A stretch of DNA of 64,000 bases. Origin: Arenibacter catalasegens (GTDB lineage Bacteria; Bacteroidota; Bacteroidia; Flavobacteriales; Flavobacteriaceae). Made by a program: the position numbers and the translations under genes. This document shows positions 44,342 through 54,347 of this stretch, one piece after another. The stretch lies in NCBI RefSeq assembly GCF_002909235.1, contig NZ_PHQQ01000002.1, positions 248,001-312,000 on the forward strand. Direction: 5' to 3'. Position 1 is the stretch's first letter, and every line of letters begins with the position of its first letter. The notes below the pieces were generated by a model. That model did not search any database. It had not been told where the DNA came from and worked only from the letters and a program-made list of their open reading frames with translations.

Positions 44342-44382
44342 ATTGTTGGCTTCGGAACAGAATTCCCCGCGTTTCCAACTTT

Positions 44383-44399
44383 GCCCAAAAGTATTGGGC
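44383..44399 (+). terminator. Weak terminator after the SDR gene
   Basis: GCCCAA-AAGTA-TTGGGC followed by TCTT, 42 bp after the stop codon. Confidence 0.4.
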
Positions 44400-44582
44400 T
44401 CTTAAAGGAAATTAATGCTTCTATAGACTGAGAAAAAAATCGGTGTACTTCGGAAGCAACGTTGGTATTCTTTTTGCATCTAAGCACTTCAAGGTCGGTT
44501 TGCTCATTCAAAAGTACAGTTTACTCATTTACCCTTGCGATACCATAATATATAGCCCAATTTTGTTTCTTAAATTATTACG

Positions 44583-47500
44583 ATGAAAAAGATAGCAACA
44601 ATATTCACCATAATTCTATTCTCTCAAATGGGACATTCCCAATCTATCAACGATTCTTATACAGCGCTTTGGGAAAGGGTACAAAAATTTGAAAAGGAGG
44701 CACTCACAAAATCCGCCCTAAATATTGTAGCCTTAATTTCCAAAAAGGCCCAAAAAGAGCAGAATTCTGTTGAGATCATAAAATCCCTTTTATACACCTC
44801 CAAATACGCCTTAACCTTAGAGGAAGATGCCCAATTAAAAATAGTGCAAGACTTTAAATTGGAAATAGCCCAAAGCCAATTCCCCACCACCAATATTCTG
44901 GAAAGTTATTTGGCGAATATGTATTGGCAATATTTTCAACAAAATAGATATCAATTCTACGACCGTACAGAAACAAAGAAAAAAGTAGATTCTGTTGACT
45001 TTAGAACCTGGGACCTAACCACTATTTTCCATGAAATTAGCATACATTTTGTTGCCTCATTACAGAATTCATCGAAATTACAACAGCTAAAAGTAGCTTC
45101 GTTCAAAGAAATCTTGTCAGAACAAAAAGGCTCGGAAACTTTTCGCCCTACCCTGTTTGATCTTTTAGCCCATTCAGCCTTGGATTTTTATAAGACAAGT
45201 GAAACCAGTATTACACGGCCAGCTGATAAATTTGAACTGGATATGCCCGAAATACTATTTGAAGCAAAACAATTTGTTGAACAAAAAATTAGTAGTGATG
45301 ACGAAACTTCTCTGCAAGCCAGGGCCATATTGGTTTATCAGCAACTCTTGGAGATGCACTCCAAGGACCCCTCAAGCTTGGCATTTGTGGATGTTGATAT
45401 AGAACGAATAAAATATATAAGGGAACATGCCGTATTCCAGAATAAGGACCAACAGTATTTGGAGGTGTTGCAGAACACGGCCGAAGCACTAGGAAATAAT
45501 AAAAACTCAGCCTTATACCTATATGAAATTGCATTGTTGTACCGCGAATGGGGTAATACCTATCAACCTAATACCAAAGAAGTACACCGCTGGAAACAGA
45601 AAGAAGCCTTGGCAGTTTGCGAATCTGTTATAAGTCAATTTCCAAATACTAGGGGCGCAGAAAAATGTAAAGCTTTAAAATCAGAGATTCTTTCCAAAGA
45701 CATTCAATTGACCGGGGAAAGATATATTCCGACCAACAAGCCTTCGCGTATACTTGTAGAATATAAAAACCTGAATGAGATTTTTTTATCAGCTCGCAAG
45801 ATTTCCCAAAAGGAAATAAAACAGCTTAACGAGCTATATCCTGAGGACAAGAAATTAGCATTTATTCAAAAGCTAAAGGAAGTTAAAAAATGGGATGCAA
45901 AACTCATTAATGAAAAGGACTATCAATCCCATAAAATTGAAATTCCCTTACCTGAATTGGCGGACGGGTCCTATATCATTTTAGGCCTCCCAAATCCTGA
46001 TGCACAAACAACTTTCTCCTTTAGCCCTATCCAAGTCACCAATCTGGCATTGGTAGAGAGTCAAACCAACACGGATCATCACTTCCAGCTAATTGATCGC
46101 AACCACGGAAAACCCATTTCAGGGGCTACCTTAAAATTCTCCTATAATCTAAACTACGAAAGACCTGTACTGACCAAGACTTTGATTTCCAATGAAAAAG
46201 GCATGGTAACCCTTCCCTTATCTAACCAGCGCTGGAACAATGTAGATATCCTGGTTAGCGCAAAAGATGAAGAGGCCTTCTTTGATGACTTTTATGTTAA
46301 TCGCAATTATGACCAAGGGGAGGGAGACAACCTCTATTCCTGTTTTTTATTTACGGACAGAAGCATTTACAGGCCGGGACAACCCTTATATTTTAAAGGA
46401 TTGGCGATAGTGCAAAAAGATGATAAATCCTCCGTACTTACCAAAACTAAATTAACGGTAAGCCTTATAGATGTTAACCATCAAGAAGTTGCCCAACAAG
46501 AATTTAAGACCAATGATTATGGTTCCTTTTCAGGAGAATTCATATTACCCAACAACGGACTTACAGGTAATTATTATCTGAAAGTAGATTCTGAAGAAGT
46601 TGATATTAGCGGTAATAGTTATTTTTTAGTGGAAGAATACAAACGTCCCAAATTTGAAACCGCCTTAGATCCGGTTAAGGAGACTTACAAGGTTAATGAT
46701 AGTATATCCGTTCAAGGTAAGGCCACTGCTTATGCAGGAAGCCTTATTACCGACGCCAAGGTAAGTTACACCGTACGCCGGGTAGTCTATTATCCAAAAT
46801 GGTATTATTGGCACCTACCCTATTTTGATGGCACCCCTCAAGAAATTGCCCATGGCAAAATAATTACTGATGCCAATGGAAAATACACCATTAATTTTAA
46901 GGCCCTACCGGACCTAAGTATTGCCAAAGAAAATTTACCCACCTTTAATTATGAAGTTACCGCTGACGTCACAGACCTCAATGGCGAGACCCATAGTGCA
47001 ACTACCATGATCAACGTTGGATATCATGCGCTTACCGCTGATATCCAAATTGCAGACCTCCTAAATAAGGATATAAAGAATCCTAAGATTACTATTTCCA
47101 CCAATAACCTAAACGGGCAATTTGTTCCAGCACAAGGAACCTTGAAAATGTATAAACTAAAAGCGCCCGGCAATGTCTTAAGACCAAGACCATGGGCAGC
47201 GCCTGATTATGATGGCTTTGGAAAGTCCAAATTCAAGGAAATTTATCCGCATGAAGCCTTTGGTAAGGAAGACAATTCCGCCTATTGGGAAAAGGGTGAA
47301 CTGGTATGGGATTCCAGTTTTGATACAGGAAAATCTAAGGAAATTAGCCTAGGTACCATTAAAAAATGGATGTCCGGTAAATATGTCATAGAACTGGAAA
47401 CTAAGGATAAATTTGGACAACTGGTAAAGGATATTACGCAAACTACTTTATACAGTGATAACGACAAGAAGTTGGCCGACAATCAGCTTTTTCAAATCAA

Positions 47501-50500
47501 GTCGGACAAAAGTACTTATGAAATAGGGGATAAAGTACAGCTTAGCTTCCTCTCTTGTGCCGAGGATATTTCTATCTCCGTATTCATTGAAAAAGACCGG
47601 AAAGTTGTGGCAACCCATATCATTGAATTGCACAATAATTCTAAGTCTATCGAAATTCCCGTTACGGCGGACGACCTAGGTGGATTTGCCATAAGTTATA
47701 GTTACTCAGCATTTAATTCATTTCAAACGGGAAGCCTTTCCATTGCTGTTCCCTACCCCAGTTCGGACCTTGAAATAGAAACGCTTACTTTCAGGGATAA
47801 GTTACTTCCTGGAGCGGAAGAAACTTGGTCCTTTAAAGTTAAAGGGCCTAAAGGAGATAAGGTAACGGCAGAATTGCTGGCCAGTATGTACGACGCCTCA
47901 TTGGATGCTTTTCAAGGGCATCATTGGAATTTTTCCCCCAATTACAGAGGACAATATTATACCCACGGGAATCTGAATGCCAATAAAAGTTACGGGATTA
48001 CCTCTTTTAACACCTATTTAAATTTTGGGGACGGTTTCGCCTATGACCCTCAGTATTATGACTCCTTGGATTGGTTCGACTTCCATTTTGGATATGGCTA
48101 CGCCAGGAGGGAAAGAATGATGATGAAGAGCAGTGCCCCGGGTGCCATAATGGAAATATCAGCGGATAGTGAAGCCCTGGAAGAAACAGTAGTGACCGGT
48201 TTTGGGACACCAGCTCCAGAAAACAAGGCGGGCAGCCAAGTTCCACAGGACAACAATGTTGAAAAGGATGGGTTTGATGATATTCAGATTCGGAAAAATC
48301 TTCAAGAGACGGCTTTTTTCTTCCCTCAACTGCTGACCGATCAAGATGGTAATGTGACTTTCAGCTTTACAACGCCCGAAGCTTTAACCAAGTGGAAATT
48401 ACAGTTGCTGGCACATACCAAAACCTTGCAAAGTGCCACTACTACTTTGGAAACGGTCACGCAAAAGAAATTGATGGTTACCCCCAATGTACCTCGATTT
48501 TTACGTGAGGGCGATAAAATAATTATAAGCACAAAAATTGCTAACCTTACGGACAAATCGCTTAATGGAATAGCGAGGCTGGAATTGCTGGATGCCCTAA
48601 GCGGTAAAGATATCACCCATGAATTATTGATTACTGATGACAGTCTAGGAACAGCTAAAACCGAAAATTCCTTTACCGTAGATGCCAAGGGAAATACTCA
48701 AGTATCCTGGAACCTAAAAATTCCAGAAGGAATTGAAGCAATCCAATATAAAGTAATGGCAAAAGCGGGCGATTTTAGTGATGGGGAACAAAATGTACTC
48801 CCTGTACTTACCAACCGTATGTTGGTTACCGAAACCTTACCAATGTGGGTACGAGGTAATGAAACAAAGACCTTTACTTTGGAAAAACTTAAAAATATCA
48901 ATTCCACTACCTTAAAGCATCACCAACTTAGCCTGGAAATAACTTCCAACCCAGCGTGGTACGCGGTACAAGCCCTACCTTATTTAATGGAATACCCTTA
49001 TGACTGTAATGAGCAAATATTTTCGAGATTCTATGCCTACACCTTGGGTGGATACATTGCCAATTCCAATCCTAGAATCCAAGAGGTATTTAAGCAATGG
49101 GCCAATTCAGATGCCTTATTGAGCAATCTTGAGAAGAATCAAGAATTAAAATCGATTTTAATTCAGGAGACACCCTGGCTGCGAGATGCCCAATCTGAAA
49201 GCGAACAAAAGAAGCGTATAGCATTGCTCTTTGATCTTAATAAATTGAAGAATAATCAGACCAATGCCCTTAACAAACTAGAACAGAACCAAATGTCATC
49301 CGGTGCTTGGGCTTGGTTTAATGGCGGTCCGGAAAACCGGTTTATCACACAACATATTATCACTGGCTTAGGGCATCTTAAAAAACTAACATCCACCGAA
49401 GGACGAGAAGGAGCATCCGGGACCAACAAAGGCGTTGACCCTAAAGTACAGGAAATAACAGAAAATGCGGTTGCTTATTTGGACAAGGAGTTTGTAAAGG
49501 AATACGAGCAAATGAAAAAATACGCCAGAAGTCTGAACGATGATCACTTGAGCCAGACCCAGCTGCATTACCTATATATGCGCAGTTTTTTTCCAGACAT
49601 TTTAATCCCTAAAAAGGTTAATGAAATTATGGAATACTATAAAACACAGGCGCAAAAATTTTGGGTAAAGCGGGATTTGTATTCCAAGGGACTTCTTTCC
49701 CTTTTCCTATACAGAAATAATGATACAATAACTGCCAATAAAATAATCAAGTCCTTGGAAGAAAATAGTATTACTAGTGAAGAATTGGGTATGTATTGGA
49801 AAGAAAACACCAATTCCTGGCATTGGCACCAAGCACCAATAGAGACCCAGGCACTATTGATCGAAGCTTTTTCTGAAATTAAAAACGATGTTAAAACTAT
49901 AGACAACCTTAAAATATGGTTGTTAAAGCACAAACAGACCAACCAATGGAAAACTACAAAAGCGACCACAGATGCGGTATATGCACTACTATTGCAGGGA
50001 AGTGACTGGTTATCCATAACGGATGCTGTTGAGGTAACGGTGGGAGGAGAAAAAATTGAAGCTTCCAAACTGGATAATGTTAAAGTGGAAGCCGGTACTG
50101 GATATTTTAAAACCACTTGGACCAAAAACGAAGTAGTTCCGAAAATGGCGGAGGTTCAACTTGTTAAAAAAGGAAATGGAATTGCCTGGGGAGCCTTGTA
50201 CTGGCAATATTTTGAGGATTTGGACAAAATTACGACTGCAGATACACCTTTGAAATTAAAAAAGAAAGTGTTCTTAAAAACGAACACAGATACGGGTGAG
50301 GTAATATCGGAAATCAATGACGAAACACGATTAAATGTGGGCAATTTGGTTCGAATAAGAATTGAATTAAGGGCAGATAGACCCATGGAATTTGTGCATA
50401 TGAAAGATATGAGAGCTGCTGGATTGGAACCCATCAATGTACTTTCCAGTTATAAATGGCAAGACGGACTGGGCTTCTATGAGAGCACTAAAGATGCCAG

Positions 50501-50666
50501 CACAAATTTCTTTTTCGACTATTTGCCAAAAGGAGTTTATGTATTCGAATATGACTTAAGGGTTAACAATGCAGGTGATTTCAGTAATGGGATTACTACG
50601 ATACAAAGTATGTATGCACCAGAATTTAGTAGCCATAGTGAGGGGACAAGAATTGCAGTGGAATAG
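44583..50666 (+). CDS. Alpha-2-macroglobulin family protein with intact thioester motif
   Basis: 2027 residues, exported (signal peptide ending GHSQ). A long N-terminal helical/TPR-like part (about 20-400) precedes macroglobulin domains (FTDRSIYRPGQPLYFKGLA near 600) and the ANA-type domain (VTPNVPRFLREGDKIIISTKI near 1300). The thioester motif is CNEQ in YPYDCNEQIFSRFY, with C1475, E1477 and Q1478; the helical thioester domain follows. A likely bait region at about 1170-1240 is Met/Ser/Ala/Glu-rich. Bacterial homologues trap proteases at the cell envelope. The usual partner, PBP1C (pbpC), is not adjacent. The protein is longer than E. coli YfhM (about 1650). Confidence 0.93.
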   Translation: MKKIATIFTIILFSQMGHSQSINDSYTALWERVQKFEKEALTKSALNIVALISKKAQKEQNSVEIIKSLLYTSKYALTLEEDAQLKIVQDFKLEIAQSQFPTTNILESYLANMYWQYFQQNRYQFYDRTETKKKVDSVDFRTWDLTTIFHEISIHFVASLQNSSKLQQLKVASFKEILSEQKGSETFRPTLFDLLAHSALDFYKTSETSITRPADKFELDMPEILFEAKQFVEQKISSDDETSLQARAILVYQQLLEMHSKDPSSLAFVDVDIERIKYIREHAVFQNKDQQYLEVLQNTAEALGNNKNSALYLYEIALLYREWGNTYQPNTKEVHRWKQKEALAVCESVISQFPNTRGAEKCKALKSEILSKDIQLTGERYIPTNKPSRILVEYKNLNEIFLSARKISQKEIKQLNELYPEDKKLAFIQKLKEVKKWDAKLINEKDYQSHKIEIPLPELADGSYIILGLPNPDAQTTFSFSPIQVTNLALVESQTNTDHHFQLIDRNHGKPISGATLKFSYNLNYERPVLTKTLISNEKGMVTLPLSNQRWNNVDILVSAKDEEAFFDDFYVNRNYDQGEGDNLYSCFLFTDRSIYRPGQPLYFKGLAIVQKDDKSSVLTKTKLTVSLIDVNHQEVAQQEFKTNDYGSFSGEFILPNNGLTGNYYLKVDSEEVDISGNSYFLVEEYKRPKFETALDPVKETYKVNDSISVQGKATAYAGSLITDAKVSYTVRRVVYYPKWYYWHLPYFDGTPQEIAHGKIITDANGKYTINFKALPDLSIAKENLPTFNYEVTADVTDLNGETHSATTMINVGYHALTADIQIADLLNKDIKNPKITISTNNLNGQFVPAQGTLKMYKLKAPGNVLRPRPWAAPDYDGFGKSKFKEIYPHEAFGKEDNSAYWEKGELVWDSSFDTGKSKEISLGTIKKWMSGKYVIELETKDKFGQLVKDITQTTLYSDNDKKLADNQLFQIKSDKSTYEIGDKVQLSFLSCAEDISISVFIEKDRKVVATHIIELHNNSKSIEIPVTADDLGGFAISYSYSAFNSFQTGSLSIAVPYPSSDLEIETLTFRDKLLPGAEETWSFKVKGPKGDKVTAELLASMYDASLDAFQGHHWNFSPNYRGQYYTHGNLNANKSYGITSFNTYLNFGDGFAYDPQYYDSLDWFDFHFGYGYARRERMMMKSSAPGAIMEISADSEALEETVVTGFGTPAPENKAGSQVPQDNNVEKDGFDDIQIRKNLQETAFFFPQLLTDQDGNVTFSFTTPEALTKWKLQLLAHTKTLQSATTTLETVTQKKLMVTPNVPRFLREGDKIIISTKIANLTDKSLNGIARLELLDALSGKDITHELLITDDSLGTAKTENSFTVDAKGNTQVSWNLKIPEGIEAIQYKVMAKAGDFSDGEQNVLPVLTNRMLVTETLPMWVRGNETKTFTLEKLKNINSTTLKHHQLSLEITSNPAWYAVQALPYLMEYPYDCNEQIFSRFYAYTLGGYIANSNPRIQEVFKQWANSDALLSNLEKNQELKSILIQETPWLRDAQSESEQKKRIALLFDLNKLKNNQTNALNKLEQNQMSSGAWAWFNGGPENRFITQHIITGLGHLKKLTSTEGREGASGTNKGVDPKVQEITENAVAYLDKEFVKEYEQMKKYARSLNDDHLSQTQLHYLYMRSFFPDILIPKKVNEIMEYYKTQAQKFWVKRDLYSKGLLSLFLYRNNDTITANKIIKSLEENSITSEELGMYWKENTNSWHWHQAPIETQALLIEAFSEIKNDVKTIDNLKIWLLKHKQTNQWKTTKATTDAVYALLLQGSDWLSITDAVEVTVGGEKIEASKLDNVKVEAGTGYFKTTWTKNEVVPKMAEVQLVKKGNGIAWGALYWQYFEDLDKITTADTPLKLKKKVFLKTNTDTGEVISEINDETRLNVGNLVRIRIELRADRPMEFVHMKDMRAAGLEPINVLSSYKWQDGLGFYESTKDASTNFFFDYLPKGVYVFEYDLRVNNAGDFSNGITTIQSMYAPEFSSHSEGTRIAVE

Positions 50667-50744
50667 CAAAAAAACATAAGATTAATAAAAAGGTATTGCT
50701 TTTTTTCATAATTTCATAAATAACTAACATAAAACCAAAGAATT

Positions 50745-51119
50745 ATGAACTCTACCTTTTTTATTGCATTGCGTTTTGTTTTTGGACTTTTCCTTATCGT
50801 CTTTGGGGCGAATAAATTCTTACATTTTATGCCTGCAGGGCAAATGTCCGAAGCGGCTATGAACTATTTTTCAGCTTTAATGAGTACAAATACCCTTTAT
50901 GTGGTAGCCATAGTGGAAATTCTTTCCGGACTTTCATTATTGACAAACAAATTTGGTGCTTTGATGATGATTATCCTTATGACCGTTTCGGTAAATGCAT
51001 TATTGTTCAATGCATTTTTGGAACCAGGTTCCATTGGCCTAACTTTAGTCTTGCTTGTTCTTAATATAGTGATGCTCTACGCCTACAAGGACAGATATAA
51101 GGATATACTTAGACCATAA
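50745..51119 (+). CDS. DoxX-like membrane protein
   Basis: 124 residues with four hydrophobic helices. The first helix and following loop, ALRFVFGLFLIVFGANKFLHFMP, and VVAIVEILSGLSLLTNKFGALMMIILM match the DoxX/DoxX-like family. Members are quinol-related or uncharacterised small membrane proteins. It lies 78 bp after the macroglobulin gene on the same strand, before a strong terminator, so it may share that transcript. No function is assigned. Confidence 0.85.
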   Translation: MNSTFFIALRFVFGLFLIVFGANKFLHFMPAGQMSEAAMNYFSALMSTNTLYVVAIVEILSGLSLLTNKFGALMMIILMTVSVNALLFNAFLEPGSIGLTLVLLVLNIVMLYAYKDRYKDILRP

Positions 51120-51143
51120 TTTTTAATAAAAAATATTCCAAAA

Positions 51144-51183
51144 AATAAGAAGCGGGACCAAATTATTGGTCCCGCTTCTTATT
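51144..51183. terminator. Strong bidirectional terminator
   Basis: Perfect 18-bp stem AATAAGAAGCGGGACCAA / TTGGTCCCGCTTCTTATT with a 4-base loop between the convergent DoxX and DUF4136 genes. Confidence 0.9.
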
Positions 51184-51223
51184 AACAATATTACAGATAT
51201 TTAATATGTAGATTGTATTAAAC

Positions 51224-51751
51224 TTATTTTCTACTTTTTGGCGGGTATTTTTCAAAGGTTTTGGCAACCAATGCCTGTAGTTTTTGCTCCCTTTCATTGG
51301 GAGAACTATTTTCCCTAAGGGAACTTACCGTAATGGCCTGCCAAAATAGTTCATCCTTCTGGCTATCCACAAAATCAATCTGAATTTCCCGTTCAACATT
51401 TGCTGCCCCCACTGGAATTCCTATAGACATACCTCCACCTACATTTCTACCACCTCCACCTAGGCCCACACCTACGGTATTGTTTCTTGGTGCTTGAAAA
51501 GACCTACTCATAATTCCTATTAAAAATTCCGGCTCTTCGGACAACAAAAAGCCTTTACCGCGCATAATGGAATCTATGGCCCTCAATAATCTTTTAGAAT
51601 CCAATTCACTTAAACCAATATCCATATCCGGATAATAATTATAGGTGGTATATTTAGAAAAATCGGTGTCCCTATCGTAGTCATAATTTACACGAATAGT
51701 ACTACAAGAAACTAAAAAGACCAATAACACGAATGGGATTATACTTTTCAT
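51224..51751 (-). CDS. DUF4136 lipoprotein
   Basis: 175 residues with a lipobox LVSC (C16) after a hydrophobic signal. The DUF4136 domain is visible from VNYDYDRDTDFSKYTTYNYYPD to the C-terminal region with SPNEREQKLQALVAKTFEKYPPK. A glycine-rich loop (GVGLGGGGRNVGGG) sits in the middle. Envelope protein of unknown function, common in Bacteroidetes and Proteobacteria. A long hairpin ends only 17 bp before its start codon. Confidence 0.9.
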   Translation of the reverse strand: MKSIIPFVLLVFLVSCSTIRVNYDYDRDTDFSKYTTYNYYPDMDIGLSELDSKRLLRAIDSIMRGKGFLLSEEPEFLIGIMSRSFQAPRNNTVGVGLGGGGRNVGGGMSIGIPVGAANVEREIQIDFVDSQKDELFWQAITVSSLRENSSPNEREQKLQALVAKTFEKYPPKSRK

Positions 51752-51768
51752 TATTCAGATTTTTATAC

Positions 51769-51810
51769 GAGCATGTTTAAGAGATTGTGTACAATTTCTT
51801 AAACATGCTC
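51769..51810 (-). terminator. Long hairpin between obg and the DUF4136 gene
   Basis: GAGCATGTTTAAGA..ATTG / CAAT..TCTTAAACATGCTC, a 19-bp stem with one mismatch and a 4-base loop. It lies 107 bp past the obg stop and 17 bp before the DUF4136 ATG; it most likely ends the obg transcript. Confidence 0.65.
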
Positions 51811-51917
51811 TAAAATAGCAAAAATTATTAATGCCGTTTTTTATGAAGGTAAGTATTCGTTAAAACGCAAGGCAATAGGTAGCTTGAATAGCTATCTGTT
51901 CAAAAAAATAAATGAAA

Positions 51918-52919
51918 TTATTTATTTAGCATTGCCCATAGTCTGTCCTTTAGTTCTACCAGTCCCATCTGGGCTACCGATGAAATAAACATATATGGAA
52001 TATCCTTAAAATCCTTGTCCAGCTCAAGCCTCATCTCCGAAATAAGCTCTTCATCCAGCATATCCGACTTAGAAATTGTTATCAATCTGTCCTTGTCCAA
52101 CAACTCTGGATTATATCTTCGAAGCTCATCTAGCAAAATCTCGTATTCTTTGGAAATATCCTTGCTATCGGCCGGAATTAAGAATAGTAAAGTAGAATTC
52201 CGTTCTATATGTCTTAAAAAATAATGCCCAAGTCCTTTCCCTTCCGCTGCGCCTTCAATAATACCGGGAATATCCGCAATAACAAAACTTTTAAAATCCC
52301 TGTATTCTACAATTCCCAAATTGGGCTTTAGAGTAGTAAACTCATAATCCGCAATTTTAGGTTGGGCAGAAGTAAGTACAGATAAAAGGGTAGATTTACC
52401 CGCATTTGGAAAACCTACCAAACCAACATCTGCCAATACTTTTAATTCTAAAATAAGGTCCAATTCCTGTGCACTAACACCGGGTTGTGCGTATCTGGGT
52501 GTCTGATTGGTAGCTGTTCTAAAATGCCAGTTACCTCGACCCCCCATACCGCCTTCCAAAAGAATTCTTTCCTCCTGATCTTCGGTAATCTCCATCAACA
52601 CCTCTTGGGTCTCAGAATCTTTAATGACCGTTCCTAAGGGTACGTCCAAATATACATCCTGGCCATCAGCACCACTACTACGGTTCTTACTACCATGTTC
52701 ACCGTGACCTGCCCTAAAAGTCCTTGTAAATTTAAACCCTAATAGAGTCCATAAATTTTTATTGCCTCGGACAATAATGTGACCCCCACGACCACCATCA
52801 CCACCGTCTGGCCCACCTTTTGTTATAAACTTTTCCCTATGTAAATGCACAGAACCTTTTCCTCCTTTACCGGATTCCAAGTGCACTTTTACATAATCCA
52901 CAAAATTTCCTTCAGTCAT
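51918..52919 (-). CDS. obg: GTPase Obg (CgtA)
   Basis: Ribosome-assembly and stress-related GTPase. 333 residues: the glycine-rich Obg fold ([43 protein letters not shown] read in parts), then the G domain with [27 protein letters not shown], and SKSDMLD. The C-terminal OCT domain is absent, as in many Bacteroidetes Obg proteins. Monocistronic or with the Hpt-Adk gene 168 bp upstream on the same strand. Confidence 0.96.
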   Translation of the reverse strand: MTEGNFVDYVKVHLESGKGGKGSVHLHREKFITKGGPDGGDGGRGGHIIVRGNKNLWTLLGFKFTRTFRAGHGEHGSKNRSSGADGQDVYLDVPLGTVIKDSETQEVLMEITEDQEERILLEGGMGGRGNWHFRTATNQTPRYAQPGVSAQELDLILELKVLADVGLVGFPNAGKSTLLSVLTSAQPKIADYEFTTLKPNLGIVEYRDFKSFVIADIPGIIEGAAEGKGLGHYFLRHIERNSTLLFLIPADSKDISKEYEILLDELRRYNPELLDKDRLITISKSDMLDEELISEMRLELDKDFKDIPYMFISSVAQMGLVELKDRLWAMLNK

Positions 52920-53087
52920 TTTTTTAGCTTATTTATCCATGGTCCATCAACACCTGGCCACCATATGTCTATAATTCAACACCTTAAACCCTAAAATCGC
53001 TGTAGGTTCCAATTATACAAACCAACCAAGGCCTTCATTATTAATGACGATTGTTGCCTAGACTTAAAACTCGCTTTTGGCCAGATC

Positions 53088-54203
53088 TTAAATTGCTTGT
53101 AACTCTTCAATTACTTTTGCCAAGCGGCTAGTAATATCCTCAATAGAACCTATTCCGTTTACACTATGAAATTTCCCCTGATCGTCATAGTAATCCTTTA
53201 AGGGGGCTGTTTTTTCATTGTATTCATCAAAACGGTTACGTATCATTTTTTCATCCTGATCATCGGTCCTGCCACTTACCTTACCTCGCTCCAATAATCT
53301 TTGTATCAATACTTCATCGTTAGCCTCCAAAGCAATGGTCGCATCAATCCTCATTTCCTTTGTTACTAAAAAATTATCCAATGCCTTGGCTTGAGCCGTT
53401 GTCCTAGGAAAACCATCAAAGATAAATCCACTGGCTTCAGGATTTTTTTCTACCTCGTCCTGTAACATCTTAATGGTAACCTCATCGGGTACTAATTCTC
53501 CCTTGTCAATATAAGATTTTGCCAATGTGCCCAGTTCCGTACCATTTTTAATGTTATAACGAAAAACATCTCCTGTAGAAATATGTTTTAAATTATATTT
53601 ATCCTTTAAAAATGAAGCCTGCGTGCCCTTTCCTGCACCAGGTTTTCCAAACAAAACTAGGTTTATCATGTGCTTTTGGTTTAGTTGATATACTTCTCTT
53701 AAATTTCTTCCCAATTCATTATAATCCAATCCATAGCCCACTATAAATCTATCCTCGATTTTCAAACCAAAATAGTCTATATCATACTCCCCGTTATAAA
53801 CCTCAGATTTGTAAAACAAGGTGGCAATTTTAAATTCCTTTACCTTGGTATTGGAAAATAAGTCGATTAATTTTTTAACGGTCCTACCGGTATCAATGAT
53901 ATCTTCCAAGATAATAACACTGCGACCTTCAATATTCTCGGGAACGTCCAACAAGGTCTCCACTATTCCTGTAGACGTAAGTCCTTGGTAGGAGCTTAAG
54001 CGTACAAAGGATACCTCGCAAGGGTATGGATAAGCCTTTAAAAAGTCTGAAACAAACATAAAGGCGCCGTTGAGGACCCCCACAAAAATGGGAGTTTCCT
54101 TTTTATAATCCACAGCCACCTGGTCTGCAATCTTTTTAATTGCGGCCATAATTTCACCTTCACTTATAAAAGGCTTAAAATATTTGTCGTGTAGCTTAAT
54201 CAA
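53088..54203 (-). CDS. Fused hypoxanthine phosphoribosyltransferase - adenylate kinase
   Basis: 371 residues. Residues 1-~178 are a purine phosphoribosyltransferase with the PRPP motif VIILEDIIDTGRT and GVLNGAFMF. From about 180 (MINLVLFGKPGAGKGTQ) a complete adenylate kinase follows: ISTGDVFRYNI, FDGFPRTTAQA, RGKVSGRTDDQ. The adenylate kinase LID is the short form without Zn cysteines. No gap separates the parts, so M180 is where a separate adk would start. Together they link purine-base salvage to nucleotide phosphorylation. This fusion recurs in flavobacteria as I recall. Divergent from purK. Confidence 0.93.
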   Translation of the reverse strand: MIKLHDKYFKPFISEGEIMAAIKKIADQVAVDYKKETPIFVGVLNGAFMFVSDFLKAYPYPCEVSFVRLSSYQGLTSTGIVETLLDVPENIEGRSVIILEDIIDTGRTVKKLIDLFSNTKVKEFKIATLFYKSEVYNGEYDIDYFGLKIEDRFIVGYGLDYNELGRNLREVYQLNQKHMINLVLFGKPGAGKGTQASFLKDKYNLKHISTGDVFRYNIKNGTELGTLAKSYIDKGELVPDEVTIKMLQDEVEKNPEASGFIFDGFPRTTAQAKALDNFLVTKEMRIDATIALEANDEVLIQRLLERGKVSGRTDDQDEKMIRNRFDEYNEKTAPLKDYYDDQGKFHSVNGIGSIEDITSRLAKVIEELQAI

Positions 54204-54234
54204 GGCTGTTGTTTTTATAATAAATTTAAGATGC

Positions 54235-54242
54235 CAAATATA
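54235..54242 (-). promoter_or_regulatory. Candidate -7 box for hpt-adk
   Basis: TATATTTG on the minus strand, 31 bp upstream of the start codon. Confidence 0.4.
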
Positions 54243-54296
54243 GCACTTTGATTTCTCTTTTTTAACGGTCTAAGCCTAGTTTCTAAGATTTAGATG

Positions 54297-54304
54297 TATT
54301 TTTG
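54297..54304 (+). promoter_or_regulatory. Candidate -7 box for purK
   Basis: TATTTTTG, matching TAnnTTTG, 43 bp upstream of the purK start codon; no clear -33 box. Confidence 0.4.
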
Positions 54305-54347
54305 TTCCTAATATACAATCTACTTTAATACAAGCGAATCATTTCCA

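Noticed and set aside
44008-44511. 167-codon open frame on the minus strand across the SDR gene
   Set aside because: Antisense to a well-supported SDR gene, composition not protein-like, no recognisable motif.
49637-50125. 162-codon minus-strand open frame inside the macroglobulin gene
   Set aside because: Lies entirely opposite the thioester-protein coding sequence and has no family features.
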